The notes below the pieces were generated by a model. The model saw only the letters and a list, made by a program, of their open reading frames with translations, did not search any database and was not told the DNA's origin. Source: Archivesica marissinica (lineage: Eukaryota; Mollusca; Bivalvia; Venerida; Vesicomyidae). Taken from it: a stretch of DNA of 64,000 nucleotides. A program made the translations under genes and the position numbers. The stretch spans positions 82,198,628-82,262,627 of the forward strand of contig CM026404.1 in NCBI GenBank assembly GCA_014843695.1, given 5' to 3'. The first letter of the stretch is position 1; each line of letters begins with the position of its first letter. This document shows, piece by piece, positions 34,001 to 37,814 of this stretch.

Positions 34001-35380
34001 GTGTTGTATGGGTTACACGGGGTGTTACAATGACTAGACATTGTGTTGTATGGGGTTACACGGGGTGTTACAATGACTAGACATTGTGTTGTATGGGGTT
34101 ACACGGGGTGTTACAATGACTAGACATTGTGTTGTATGGGGTTACACGGGGTGTTACAATGACTAGACATTGTGTTGTACAGGGTTACACGGGGTGTTAC
34201 AATGACTAGACATTGTGTTGTATGGGGTTACACGGGGTGTTACAATGACTAGACATTGTGTTGTACAGGGTTACACAGGGTGTTACAATGACTAGACATT
34301 GTGTTGTACAGTGTTACACGGGGTGTTACAATGACTAGACATTGTGTTGTACAGTGTTGTACGGGGTGTTACAATGACTAGACATTGTGTTGTATGGGGT
34401 TACACGGGGTGTTACAATGACTAGACATTGTGTTGTACAGGGTTACACGGGGTGATACAATGACTAGACATTGTGTTGTATGGGGTTACACGGGGTGTTA
34501 CAATGACTAGACATTGTGTTGTACAGGGTTACACGGGGTGTTACAATGACTAGACATTGTGTTGTATGGGGTTACACGGGGTGTTACAATGACTAGACAT
34601 TGTGTTGTATGGGGTTACACGGGGTGTTACAATGACTAGACATTGTGTTGTATGGGGTTACACGGGGTGTTACAATGACTAGACATTGTGTTGTACGGGG
34701 TTACACGGGGTGTTACAATGACTAGACATTGTGTTGTATGGGGTTACACGGGGTGTTACAATGACTAGACATTGTGTTGTATAGGGTTACACGGGGTGTT
34801 ACAATGACTAGACATTGTGTTGTACAGGGTTACACGGGGTGTTACAATGACTAGACATTGTGTTGTATGGGGTTACACAGGGTGTTACAATGACTAGACA
34901 TTGTGTTGTATGGTGTTACACGGGGTGTTACAATGACTAGACATTGTGTTGTACAGGGTTACACGGGGTGTTACAATGACTAGACATTGTGTTGTATGGG
35001 GTTACACAGGGTGTTACAATGACTAGACATTGTGTTGTATGGTGTTACACAGGGTGTTACAATGACTAGACATTGTGTTGTACCAGGCTCCGAGGTTATA
35101 AAACGTTTATCCAATCTCAAACTCGAGTCTCAAGCTTCTGATTGGTTCAGCTGAGTGTAAATCTCAGAATCAACCAATCAAATCACTTGGACTCGAGTTT
35201 GAGATCTGAGAAAAGTTTTATAACCTCCGACCCAGGTTACACGGGGTGTTACAATGACTACTGTTTATTTCAGTATTGTTCCATGTGAGCAGTAACAAGT
35301 ACTCGGTGGAGACGTCTGCACACAAGATGGCCGACGCCATAACCGACGCCATGAATGAAATGAGAACTCTTCTCGATTAA
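949..35380 (+). CDS. CPT1-like: Carnitine O-palmitoyltransferase 1-like gene, 15 C-terminal exons (5' part outside window)
   Basis: The exons are 949-1025, 1806-1896, 6003-6083, 9298-9500, 10898-10959, 12952-13050, 14534-14583, 15950-16034, 16809-16918, 18375-18441, 21391-21480, 23076-23146, 24870-25122, 27286-27439 and 35274-35380. Every junction has AG/GT and every phase fits, giving 532 residues (numbered here from the first complete codon) and a TAA stop. Seen landmarks are NAEH with the presumed catalytic histidine at residue 243, GKGYIKK (322-328, CoA side), GRTETIR from 367, STSQTP from 455 and [12 protein letters not shown] in exon 14. The family (choline/carnitine acyltransferases) transfers long-chain acyl groups between CoA and carnitine. 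CPT1 members sit in the outer mitochondrial membrane and gate fatty-acid entry. The C-terminal half resembles CPT1 more than CRAT, CROT or CPT2. The two membrane segments expected of CPT1 would lie upstream, so the subfamily is inferred. The sequence after the histidine (ASCDAT instead of SWADAP) is divergent. Confidence 0.9.
1026..1805. other. Intron 1 of window
   Basis: AT-rich intron of 780 bases. It has a short GT run near 1165-1180 and otherwise no repeat or coding signal that I can support. It ends in a T-rich tract and TTTCAG. Confidence 0.7.
1806..1896 (+). CDS. CPT1-like: CPT1-like exon 2, its 3' end amplified into a minisatellite
   Basis: The frame runs on from position 1025 and encodes residues 26-55, including [18 protein letters not shown]. 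This matches the [20 protein letters not shown] segment of vertebrate CPT1, and it joins in phase with the exon at 6003 (R then YYEHILEE). Donor is CAG|GTAAGG. The last 23 bases of this exon and the donor are the first unit of the 60-bp array that follows, so the true donor has ten nearly identical downstream copies. Choice of the first donor is inferred, because reading past it adds repeat-encoded residues. Confidence 0.85.
1874..2537. repeat. 60-bp minisatellite made from exon 2 end plus donor
   Basis: Eleven 60-bp copies. Each contains the exon end TATACACTGTGTTGTCAG followed by the donor GTAAGGTGG and about 30 bases of G-rich intron. The donors fall at 1896/1897 and then every 60 bases to 2496/2497. 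Copies differ mainly by A/G at two positions; the last has TTTTCAG. Sixty is divisible by three, so open frames appear on both strands (about 1802-2680 and 1839-2543), but they have no family resemblance. Confidence 0.97.
2540..2668 (+). mobile_element. MITE family P, fragment 1
   Basis: Matches the inner and right part of the element at 41636-41822, including CTGCTTAGCACAGGTGGCTG and the right end with CACAGGTTTAGCTATA. The left end is missing, replaced by the 60-bp array. Non-coding. Confidence 0.7.
2829..5994. repeat. 26/24-bp satellite filling intron 2 up to exon 3
   Basis: About 125 copies of a unit whose core is GGTTATTAAGATCTTGTTTA, with ATATATC or ATATC between cores (26 or 24 bp). 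Each core holds the palindrome AAGATCTT. Variants such as TTCATAT and TTCCTAT cluster at 4090-4860, implying local homogenisation. The last unit (GTTATTAAGATGTTGTTGT) merges directly into TTATTTCAG, the acceptor of exon 3. Confidence 0.97.
6003..6083 (+). CDS. CPT1-like: CPT1-like exon 3
   Basis: Acceptor TTATTTCAG, donor CAG|GTATAT. It encodes residues 56-82, [19 protein letters not shown] then PLSMEGY. This corresponds to the YRRKLDREEI...PLCSAQW region of CPT1. The split arginine at its end is completed by the first base of exon 4, a phase match that links the two across 3.2 kb. Confidence 0.9.
6892..8770 (+). mobile_element. 5'-truncated non-LTR retrotransposon (LINE) inside intron 3
   Basis: It contains an open frame for the C-terminal part of a reverse transcriptase, then a non-coding 3' region of about 550 bases ending near GTCAAATAAAATATATG. 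It is inserted within element Q. The 5' two thirds (endonuclease, early RT blocks) are absent, as expected of target-primed reverse transcription that stopped early. An AATAAA-containing tail without a long poly(A) is seen. Confidence 0.85.
6893..8221 (+). pseudogene. Reverse transcriptase C-terminal fragment
   Basis: The open frame runs to TAA at 8221 without interruption. It begins in the palm with [20 protein letters not shown], then [11 protein letters not shown] (the FADD catalytic box), [15 protein letters not shown] and [11 protein letters not shown]. Further on are a thumb-like region and a C-terminal C-x2-C...H...C cluster ([20 protein letters not shown]) typical of several LINE clades. 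No methionine start belongs to it; it is simply open from the truncation point. An intact frame argues for a fairly recent insertion. The clade is not assigned. Confidence 0.85.
8781..9269. mobile_element. MITE family S, hosting SINE A copy 1
   Basis: The ends are inverted: TTAACACTTTGCATGC at the left, and the reverse complement of TTAACTCTTTGCATGCTGGG at the right. The interior is AT-rich. The SINE at 8978-9241 is inserted in it with a clean target duplication. A partial copy of the same family starts at 52820. The right end is only 28 bases from the exon 4 boundary. It directly abuts element Q, with which it shares a TTAA. Confidence 0.7.
8978..9241 (+). mobile_element. tRNA-derived SINE, family A, copy 1
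   Basis: The tRNA-like head has a box A (TGGTCGAGTGGTTACGG) and a box B (GGTTCGAGCCC). A body common to the family follows, from CAGTTTCTTACGGAGG to AACCCGAAATATAA. A 13-base target duplication (TTATTTTACCCAG) lies at 8965-8977 and 9242-9254, so the insertion is complete and rather young. Confidence 0.93.
9298..9500 (+). CDS. CPT1-like: CPT1-like exon 4
   Basis: Acceptor TTTTTTTGGTACAG, donor AAG|GTTAGA. It encodes residues 83-150, including [20 protein letters not shown] and [15 protein letters not shown]. These match the R-I/V-P-G...D...HIVVYHRGRYFKVWLY motif that starts the core acyltransferase sheet in CPT1. Its last base begins the aspartate codon completed by exon 5. Confidence 0.93.
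9512..9835. mobile_element. MITE of the CGAATATTCG family, copy 1
   Basis: It starts with TAGCAACGAATAGCG and shares its interior with the element at 24099-24654. The segment near 9755-9830 matches 24340-24405 in the opposite orientation. The boundaries are approximate and it has no coding content. Confidence 0.55.
10036..10815. repeat. 66-bp minisatellite (about 9 copies) with an inverted outlier
   Basis: The 66-bp unit contains GGTTAAATGGCTGTCGTTTG and TCTCTATGAAGGAAAGG. It runs from about 10210 to 10815 in intron 4. At 10041-10063 the sequence AACCCTTTCCCTCATAG is an inverted match to the unit end, so the array probably grew from one arm of an inverted-repeat element. Two related short open frames here are not genes. 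Confidence 0.85.
10898..10959 (+). CDS. CPT1-like: CPT1-like exon 5
   Basis: Acceptor TTTGTTTACAG, donor AAG|GTTATA. It encodes residues 151-171, [20 protein letters not shown] plus K. This matches the family stretch 'vg.lT...R..WA' that follows the first helices. It ends exactly on a codon boundary. Confidence 0.9.
11035..11515. repeat. Degenerate ~130-bp tandem repeat with TGACCTTGAACT motifs
   Basis: Three to four diverged units in intron 5. Each has a stretch like CCCACCCTCAAGAGTGACCT, a TGAAACTTTG core and TTCTCTACACC. The motif TGACCTTGAACTT occurs at about 11091, 11374 and 11495, with a variant at 11250. It reads on the other strand as TCAAGGTCA, the extended half-site bound by ERR/NR5-type nuclear receptors. 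Confidence 0.7.
11528..11893 (-). mobile_element. SINE family B, copy 1, with doubled head
   Basis: Reverse orientation. The 3' tail (GTTTATTTATCGTC) is at the left and the tRNA-like head (GACGGATCTGTAGTCCAGTGG on the minus strand) at the right. A second head of about 80 bases (11814-11893) is attached in tandem. The target duplication ATTTGTTGGAA lies at 11517-11527 and 11894-11904, so the double-headed molecule inserted as one unit. Confidence 0.9.
12230..12515 (+). mobile_element. SINE family B, copy 2, full length
   Basis: The tRNA-like head has TAGTCCAGTGGTAAC (box A region) and GGTTCGATACC (box B). The 7-base anticodon loop in family copies reads CTGGTAA (GGT, threonine-type). The body includes CCAGAGGAGACCCTGGAATG and the shared tail GGGCAACCGGTAACAACG. 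Short duplications of CATGTTTT flank it. Confidence 0.9.
12731..12930 (+). mobile_element. SINE family C, copy 1, head internally deleted
   Basis: It has GATAGCGCAGTGGATGCGCG, then jumps from TTCGCTTCATG to TTACGATTGTGTC, losing box B. The body (GGCAAGGCATTTAAATTCC, GATTAATATAAGTTG) and the AAATAAATTTGTATAAACT tail are retained. The tail ends about 20 bases before the acceptor of exon 6. Confidence 0.88.
12952..13050 (+). CDS. CPT1-like: CPT1-like exon 6
   Basis: Acceptor TTATGTTCAG, donor AAG|GTAGGT. Its 33 codons (residues 172-204) start [20 protein letters not shown] and end [10 protein letters not shown]. This matches the CPT1 segment after 'WA' that reads NKQSLDAVEKAAFFVTLDE. Entered and left in phase 0. 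The intron just upstream is a SINE C tail. Confidence 0.85.
13860..14166. repeat. 17-bp minisatellite
   Basis: Eighteen or so units of GTATATGGTGGAGGGTT or GTATGTGGTGGAAGGTT. The array is bracketed by copies of ATACCACCTGACCT at about 13847 and 14162, so it may have expanded within a short duplicated segment. G-rich on the + strand. Open frames in all phases arise because the unit lacks stop codons. Confidence 0.95.
14281..14518 (+). mobile_element. SINE with a different tRNA-like head but family C tail
   Basis: The head is GATTAGCGCAGTGGTTAGCA with box B GGTTCGATCC. The middle (GGGTTTTCTCCGGGTACTCC) is unlike the other families. The 3' part (GAGTGATTAATATAAGTTG ... AAAATAAATAAAG) is the family C tail. 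This suggests a chimeric or sister SINE using the same tail. It ends 15 bases before the exon 7 boundary. Confidence 0.8.
14534..14583 (+). CDS. CPT1-like: CPT1-like exon 7
   Basis: Acceptor TTTTATTTCAG, donor CAG|GTATTA. It encodes residues 205-220, [16 protein letters not shown], and the first two bases of an arginine. It corresponds to the loop before R-W-F-D-K-S in the family. The small size and phase fit exactly between exons 6 and 8. Confidence 0.82.
14584..15397. other. Intron 7, including an inverted pair and a MITE P fragment
   Basis: AT-rich intron. Positions 14610-14670 (ATTAATGTAAATATAAGTG, ATAGTTTCCATCGGATATG) recur inverted at 14735-14805, forming a foldback element of about 200 bases. 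MITE P fragment 2 is at 15028-15145. Nothing coding is seen. Confidence 0.6.
15028..15145 (-). mobile_element. MITE family P, fragment 2
   Basis: Contains TGTGTTAGTGGTCACCTCTA and TATTAAGCAGCCTGTTTTCA, the inverse of the family P right half. The other end is lost. Confidence 0.7.
15398..15663 (+). mobile_element. SINE family A, copy 2
   Basis: A full head (TCCGCCTCCGTGGTCGAGTG, box B GGTTCGAGCCC) and body to AACCCGAAATATAAATAAA. Near-perfect flanking duplication ATGTTCGTGTG/ATGTTCGTTTG. It lies directly beside the family D SINE. Confidence 0.92.
15670..15835 (-). mobile_element. SINE family D, copy 1
   Basis: Reverse orientation and diverged. It has the tail region GGGACCTAGACATGTGTTTT, the middle CTTAGCCGACCTAAGCAGTT and a degraded tRNA-like head (ATGCTCTACCACTGGGATGC). 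Confidence 0.75.
15950..16034 (+). CDS. CPT1-like: CPT1-like exon 8 with the catalytic histidine
   Basis: Acceptor GCTACTACAG, donor ACT|GTAAGT. It encodes R221 and residues 222-249: [20 protein letters not shown] then EHASCDAT. It matches RWFDKSF..VVFKNGK.GLNAEHSWADAP. The histidine codon at 16014-16016 is the presumed catalytic base. The usual SWADAP after it is replaced by ASCDAT; the aspartate is kept while the tryptophan and proline are not. Confidence 0.95.
16039..16385. mobile_element. MITE family P, two tandem copies
   Basis: The first copy runs from TAGTCAAACCTGTGCCAG to a right end GACAGGTTTCACTGTA near 16222. A second starts immediately with TAGTCAAACCTGTGGCAG. Both carry repeated TATTAAGCAGCCA motifs. 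The second is degraded towards the SINE at 16424. Confidence 0.75.
16424..16683 (+). mobile_element. SINE family B, copy 3, 5' truncated
   Basis: Starts within the head at TTGGTAATCCAGGGATCACA and continues through box B (GGTTCGATCCC), the GAGGAGACTCTGGAATGGG body and the tail GTAGCGACGATAAATAAATG. Confidence 0.88.
16809..16918 (+). CDS. CPT1-like: CPT1-like exon 9
   Basis: Acceptor TTCTTGGTACAG, donor AA|GTAAGC. It encodes residues 250-285, beginning [20 protein letters not shown]. In CPT1 the residues after the catalytic block read IVAHLWEYVM, a clear match at WEYV. The later half (acidic and glutamine-rich) is a variable loop in the family. The last two bases join exon 10 to give lysine. 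Confidence 0.88.
17070..17742. repeat. Compound 15/21-bp minisatellite
   Basis: A mix of CATGTTGCAAAGCA and CGTCTTCATGTCGCAAAGCA blocks (about 15 and 21 bp) in intron 9. Both periods are multiples of three, so long open frames arise, for instance 17008-17769. They show only low-complexity repeats ([14 protein letters not shown]) and no family resemblance. Confidence 0.93.
17798..18008 (-). mobile_element. SINE family D, copy 2
   Basis: Reverse orientation. Tail TGTTCCATTTATGTCAAACC and CCTTGCGGGGACCTAGACAT, then GCCGATCTAAGCGGTTAAGC. The tRNA-like head has AACCCGGGACT (box B, reversed) and GCGCTACCACTGGACCACTG (box A). Confidence 0.88.
18107..18260. mobile_element. Foldback MITE with a telomere-like core
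   Basis: The arms are inverted over about 45 bases: TTTATCTCAACCAGCCGATC and ATCAACCACGCATAACGCG on the left against CGCGTGGTTGGTGTCATTAT and GTTGGGTGGTTGAGAAAAAA on the right. The loop contains CAGGGTTAGGGTTAGGGTC at about 18186-18204. Non-coding. Confidence 0.8.
18375..18441 (+). CDS. CPT1-like: CPT1-like exon 10, donor amplified downstream
   Basis: Acceptor TTCCACTTGCAG, donor AAATTG|GTATGT. It encodes K286 and residues 287-308, [20 protein letters not shown] plus KL. This matches R-LQWDIP.E....IE.S...A. The 22-bp array of intron 10 starts at the donor itself. Confidence 0.87.
18442..21282. repeat. 22-bp satellite grown from the exon 10 donor
   Basis: About 125 units of GATATTGGTATGTGTTATGT plus TA. 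Each carries ATTGGTATGTG, nearly the real exon/donor junction (AAATTG|GTATGTG). About fifteen units, mostly in the first 1.4 kb, carry TTTCATTACAGATTGGTATG instead. That variant places an acceptor-like TTTCATTACAG directly before the ATTG|GTATGT donor-like site. Confidence 0.97.
21391..21480 (+). CDS. CPT1-like: CPT1-like exon 11
   Basis: Acceptor CCTATATTCAG, donor CAG|GTAGAT. Thirty codons (residues 309-338) encode [20 protein letters not shown] then [10 protein letters not shown]. This matches F..FGKG.IKKCRTSPDAFVQ, with the lysine-rich loop that contacts CoA phosphates in the family. Phase 0 on both sides. Confidence 0.95.
21513..22370 (+). mobile_element. SINE family A, copy 3, with its tail amplified as 123-bp repeats
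   Basis: The SINE is 5' truncated (starts at TATACCACTGTAACCTATC) and keeps box B. From about 21618 its 3' domain (GGTTAACCGCTGGAGCC, GGTGTTGTTAGGTAAACTGC, GGTGCTGATG) plus a linker (GAACTAGCAAACAAACGCAC) is repeated six times at a 123-bp period. The period is three times 41, and neither strand carries a stop in the longest frames (243 codons on +, 246 on -). I regard these frames as accidental. Confidence 0.93.
22408..22580 (+). mobile_element. MITE family P, copy 4
   Basis: Left end TACAGTCAAACCTGTCTTC, interior GTGGCTGCTTAGCACAGGTG and right end CACTTGCACAGGTTTCTCTA. Nearly full length, with a mutated right terminus. Confidence 0.85.
22581..23075. other. Rest of intron 11
   Basis: AT-rich with short A-runs near 22840. 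I see no repeat or coding signal before the T-rich acceptor of exon 12. Confidence 0.6.
23076..23146 (+). CDS. CPT1-like: CPT1-like exon 12
   Basis: Acceptor GTTTTTTTACAG, donor AAG|GTACTA. It encodes residues 339-361, [20 protein letters not shown] then AST and a split arginine. This matches [24 protein letters not shown]. The TYE tripeptide is part of the conserved carnitine pocket. Confidence 0.94.
23180..23525 (+). mobile_element. Interspersed element family T, copy 1 (interrupted)
   Basis: TTTGCCTCGTCAGTCATATA, TACCGAGATCATTA and GAGTTTCTGATAATAT occur here. After a private stretch come GCCAGAAGTAAATTGGTG and CTGGAACCCAG. The same blocks occur at 52925-53070 and, inverted, at 55205-55395. 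No coding content is seen. Confidence 0.65.
23640..23838 (-). mobile_element. SINE family D, copy 3
   Basis: Reverse orientation. Tail TTGATATCAAACCCCTATAA, CATGTTTATCTGGGCAGG, then the tRNA-like head with CATTCTACCACTGGACTACG (box A reversed). Diverged compared with copies 2 and 4. Confidence 0.82.
24099..24654. mobile_element. hAT-like MITE (CGAATATTCG family), copy 2, with nested SINE B
   Basis: Ends are CTAGGGGTGGCAACGAATA on the left and CATTTCCAACCCTAG on the right, inverted. Multiple CGAATATTCG palindromes sit next to the ends. A family B SINE fragment is nested at 24402-24560. The TAGGGGTGG-type end resembles hAT terminal repeats; this is inference only. Confidence 0.7.
24402..24560 (+). 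mobile_element. SINE family B, copy 4, 3' truncated
   Basis: The head GATCCTGTAGTCGAGTTG with GGACTGGTAATCCAGGGATC, then a diverged box B and the body to GTGCACGTAAAAGAACCAGA, after which the MITE resumes. The 3' half with the shared tail is missing. Confidence 0.8.
24870..25122 (+). CDS. CPT1-like: CPT1-like exon 13, last part duplicated downstream
   Basis: Acceptor GACTGTTTGCAG, donor GCG|GTATGA. It encodes R362 and residues 363-446. Landmarks are [20 protein letters not shown] (family FREGRTETVRSCT) and [12 protein letters not shown] (family G.GIDRHLFCLY). This is the longest exon in the window. Its final 35 bases and the donor are duplicated 91 bases downstream. Confidence 0.95.
25088..25269. 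repeat. 91-bp tandem duplication of exon 13 end and donor
   Basis: Two copies starting GGCATGGACATGCC (25090 and 25181) include the last exon bases, the GCG|GTATGA donor and about 55 intron bases. They differ at only a few positions (for example AGCTCT/GGCTCT). Use of the second donor would read GTA TGA and stop at once after the normal exon end. Confidence 0.97.
25316..25849. mobile_element. DNA element with ATACATAGTTCCC ends
   Basis: Left ATACATAGTTCCCACGG and right (reverse complement) ATACATAGTTCCCGTGTG, about 530 bases apart. The interior includes two inverted CAAAATGGCTGCC-like blocks (GGCAGCCATTTTGACAGG at 25373, AAAATGGCTGCCACAG at 25801). No open frame. Confidence 0.8.
25850..27285. 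other. Rest of intron 13
   Basis: AT-rich. At 26424-26553 is a 130-base palindromic element of the CGAATATTCG family, with GGATGGCAACGAATAGCG at the left and TATTCGTTGCCATCGC at the right. At 26588-26665 a short duplication (GTTTAGACATTAAGAAAAC) occurs. The remainder shows nothing supportable. Confidence 0.6.
27286..27439 (+). CDS. CPT1-like: CPT1-like exon 14
   Basis: Acceptor TTTATCTCAACAG, donor ACTA|GTAAGA. It encodes residues 447-497, including [20 protein letters not shown] and [20 protein letters not shown]. This matches RLSTSQTP and [21 protein letters not shown] of CPT1. The STS triplet (455-457) belongs to the carnitine/acyl pocket. Confidence 0.96.
29573..30572. other. Assembly gap, exactly 1000 N
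   Basis: A round-number run of N within the 43/33-bp satellite. The round number indicates a placeholder, so the true array length is unknown. Confidence 0.99.
35084..35236. mobile_element. Foldback element inserted in the 43-bp satellite
   Basis: The arms are inverted: CCGAGGTTATAAAAC with ATCTCAAACTCGAGTC on the left, and GGACTCGAGTTTGAGATC with GTTTTATAACCTCCGACC on the right. The interior has a second inverted pair (TGATTGGTTCAG / GAATCAACCAATCA). A related remnant lies at 57684-57722. Confidence 0.85.
35274..35380 (+). CDS. CPT1-like: CPT1-like last exon
   Basis: Acceptor CTGTTTATTTCAG. The split isoleucine is followed by residues 499-532, [20 protein letters not shown] to MRTLLD, then TAA at 35378-35380. 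This matches [23 protein letters not shown] of CPT1, with a short C-terminus. No coding continuation is needed. Confidence 0.95.
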
Positions 35381-35424
35381 ATTGGTGTCAGCCAGTAGTA
35401 GTGTTGATGTTTGACTTTGAATAT

Positions 35425-35780
35425 CCGGTGTAAAATGTACTGTAGCTATCCATTGTGAAACATACTGTAGCTATCCTGTGTGAAACGTACTGTAGCTATC
35501 TGTTGTGAAACTTACTGTAGCTATCCAGTGTGAAACGTACTGTAGCTATCCGGTGTGAAACATATTGTAGCTATCCGTTGTGAAACATACTGTCGCTATC
35601 CATTGTGAAACGTACTGTAGCTATCCATTGTGAAACGTACTGTAGCTATCCGGTGTGAAACGTACTGTAGCTATCCGTTGTGAAACGTACTGTAGCTATC
35701 CGGTGTGAAACATACAGTAGCTATCCGGTGTGAAACGTACTGTAGCTATCTGGTGTGAAACGTACAGTAGCTATGACATT
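35425..35780. repeat. 25-bp minisatellite in the likely 3' UTR
   Basis: About fourteen units of GTGTGAAACGTACTGTAGCT plus ATCCG start 45 bases after the stop codon. No AATAAA lies between the stop and the array end, so the array is probably transcribed as 3' UTR if the gene is active. The first AATAAA seen is at 35993. Confidence 0.93.
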
Positions 35781-35850
35781 GAACTTACAGTGGATTGAAT
35801 GACGCTGTTACCTACTTGAAGTAATCGTTGCACTTGCCACACTATACCTC

Positions 35851-36112
35851 TTTATTTTATGCTAATTGAAGAAATACAGTGTTCTATCAGTGAGATATAA
35901 TCCATATCACTCACTGCATATCACTTTTATTATCTCCCTTCCCAATACACTATTCTTGCACTATTACTCTCCTTTTTCACCAATTAACATAAAATAAAAA
36001 GAAAATTTGTTTGTTTTGAGTGAATATGAAAATACATGCTCGTGAAAATATTTGAAATGTTCTCAGTGATATATTCCATATTCACTCAAAACAAACAAAT
36101 ATCCTCTATTTC
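35851..36112. mobile_element. Foldback/MITE family R, copy 2
   Basis: Shares both ends and inner blocks with 98-677 (TTTATTTTATGCTAATTGA, CAGTGAGATATAATCCATAT, CAAACAAATATCCTCTAT). It is shorter by an internal deletion. It contains AATAAA at 35993, a possible polyadenylation signal for the upstream gene. Confidence 0.75.
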
Positions 36113-36384
36113 TTCAAGCACACATATTTTTTATGATGAAAACAATTTTTTAATGCGACACATCTTGGTGTAAATGGATTTTTGAGTCGCATATTCATTT
36201 TATGTACCAAACCGTAACATCACAAGTTTCAAGAAGAAATTTACATAATTATTTCCGTCAGTTTTTAATTTAATTTTAAATTTGTTATCTAGATTAACTG
36301 GATGTGACGTGTCTAATTTATTACATCATTTTATGTTGTACAGCAGATACAGATTGTTAATGAGATCATCTCTTTTTTCAAATT

Positions 36385-36613
36385 AGTTTATTTATCGTCG
36401 TTACCGGTTGCCCATATGAGCGTCGGGCAGTTTACCTAACAACACCTTTCCTGGGCAGGCTCTAGCGGTTGACCAGTACTTGGTGCACCAACCTCCGTAA
36501 GAAACTACCAACTTTTTCATATAAAGAGACACGGTCTGAGCAGGGCTCGAACCCGTGACCATCAGTGATGATAGCTTACAGTGGTATTCAGGTCGGCGAC
36601 CACGGCGGCGGAC
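36385..36613 (-). mobile_element. SINE family A with the family B tail, copy 4
   Basis: Reverse orientation. From the left it has GTTTATTTATCGTCGTTACC and GGTTGCCCATATGAGCGTCG, the tail otherwise seen on family B. Then come the family A body (GGCAGTTTACCTAACAACAC) and a head ending near GGCGGCGGAC. It shows that one tail serves two SINE families. Confidence 0.88.
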
Positions 36614-36894
36614 CAATGAGAGCATCATGTGTCATGACTTTATTTAAGGTGTTTGTTATTCTCTCTGCACAAGTGACCCCTTGTGTCTCCGGGGCATCTG
36701 GGTAATTTAGAACTGGGACATTATTGTAAGATACAACTAGCAGGATATTGGTTTGTTTCTGCACATCTGTGAATCGAGTAGATGTGCAAGCTTTCTAGGA
36801 ATTTGTTTTAGCTACGGGTAGTATTTAACTGTTATTGATATTTATTTCATATCTCATAATTATGTTTTAGTTGGGAACAGAATTGTGGATTCAA

Positions 36895-37550
36895 AATGTG
36901 CTATCATATTTCAGCTGTCGTATTTCAACCGTCATATTTCACCTGTCATATTTCAGCTGTCGTATTTCAGTTGTCATATTTCAGCTATCATATTTCAGCT
37001 GCCATATTTCAGCTGTCGAATTTCAACTGTCATATTTCAGCTGTCATATTTCAGTTGTCTTATTTCAGCTGTCATATTTCAGCTGCCATATTTCAGCTGT
37101 CGAATTTCAGCTGTTGTATTTCAGCTGTCATATTTCAGCTGTCATATTTCAGCTGTCTTATTTCAGCTGTTGTATTTCAGTTGTCATATTTCAGATGTCA
37201 TATTATATTTCAGTTGTCATATTTCAGCTGTTGTATTTCCCCTGCCATATTTCATATGTCATATTTCAGCTGCCATATTTCAGCTGTCATATTTCAGTTG
37301 TCAAATTTCAGCTGTCATATTTCAGTTGTCAAATTTCACCTGCCATATTTCACCTGCCATATTTCAGCTGTCGTATTTCAGATGTCATATTTCAGTTGTC
37401 ATATTTCAGCTGTCATATTTCACCTGACATATTTCAGCTGTTGTATTTCAGATGTCATATTTCAGGTGTCATATTTCAGATGTCAAATTTCTGCTGTCAT
37501 ATTTCAGCTGCCATATTTCAGCTGTCATATTTCAGCTGTCATATTCTCAT
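36895..37550. repeat. 14-bp minisatellite (CATATTTCAGCTGT)
   Basis: About 46 units with substitutions at the CAGCTG core (CAGTTG, CACCTG, CAGATG). A 14-bp period with no stop codon keeps all three + frames open for up to 250 codons. The translations are just rotated versions of the same low-complexity repeat. Confidence 0.96.
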
Positions 37551-37814
37551 ATTCTCACATGTCCATTATAACTTTATTGGTTGGTTACCGTCCTCGGTAA
37601 AGTTGAAGGGTAGCATGTACTAGGTACTTGCAATGTGCGCATGTTGATATGTCTCATGTTATTTGTGCTGCCAAATTATAAAATTCCCAGAATTTATTGC
37701 GTACAACCCAAATAAGGCCTCTAATTGCATGTTGTACGACTGGTAGTCGTTGCTATGTTTGAAGCGGCCTTCACAAACTATGTTCCAAGTGGAACTTCTG
37801 ATACATACCCAGTA

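Larger units (their letters stand above)
27470..35265. repeat. 43/33-bp satellite filling the last intron
   Basis: About 160 visible units with core TGTTACAATGACTAGACATT and GTGTTGTA. A 10-base segment (GGTTACACGG) is present in the 43-bp form and absent in the 33-bp form. A run of fourteen consecutive 33-bp units lies at about 32780-33220. The array starts 30 bases after the exon 14 donor. Its last partial unit (GTTACAATGACTA) runs into CTGTTTATTTCAG of the last exon. Confidence 0.98.
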
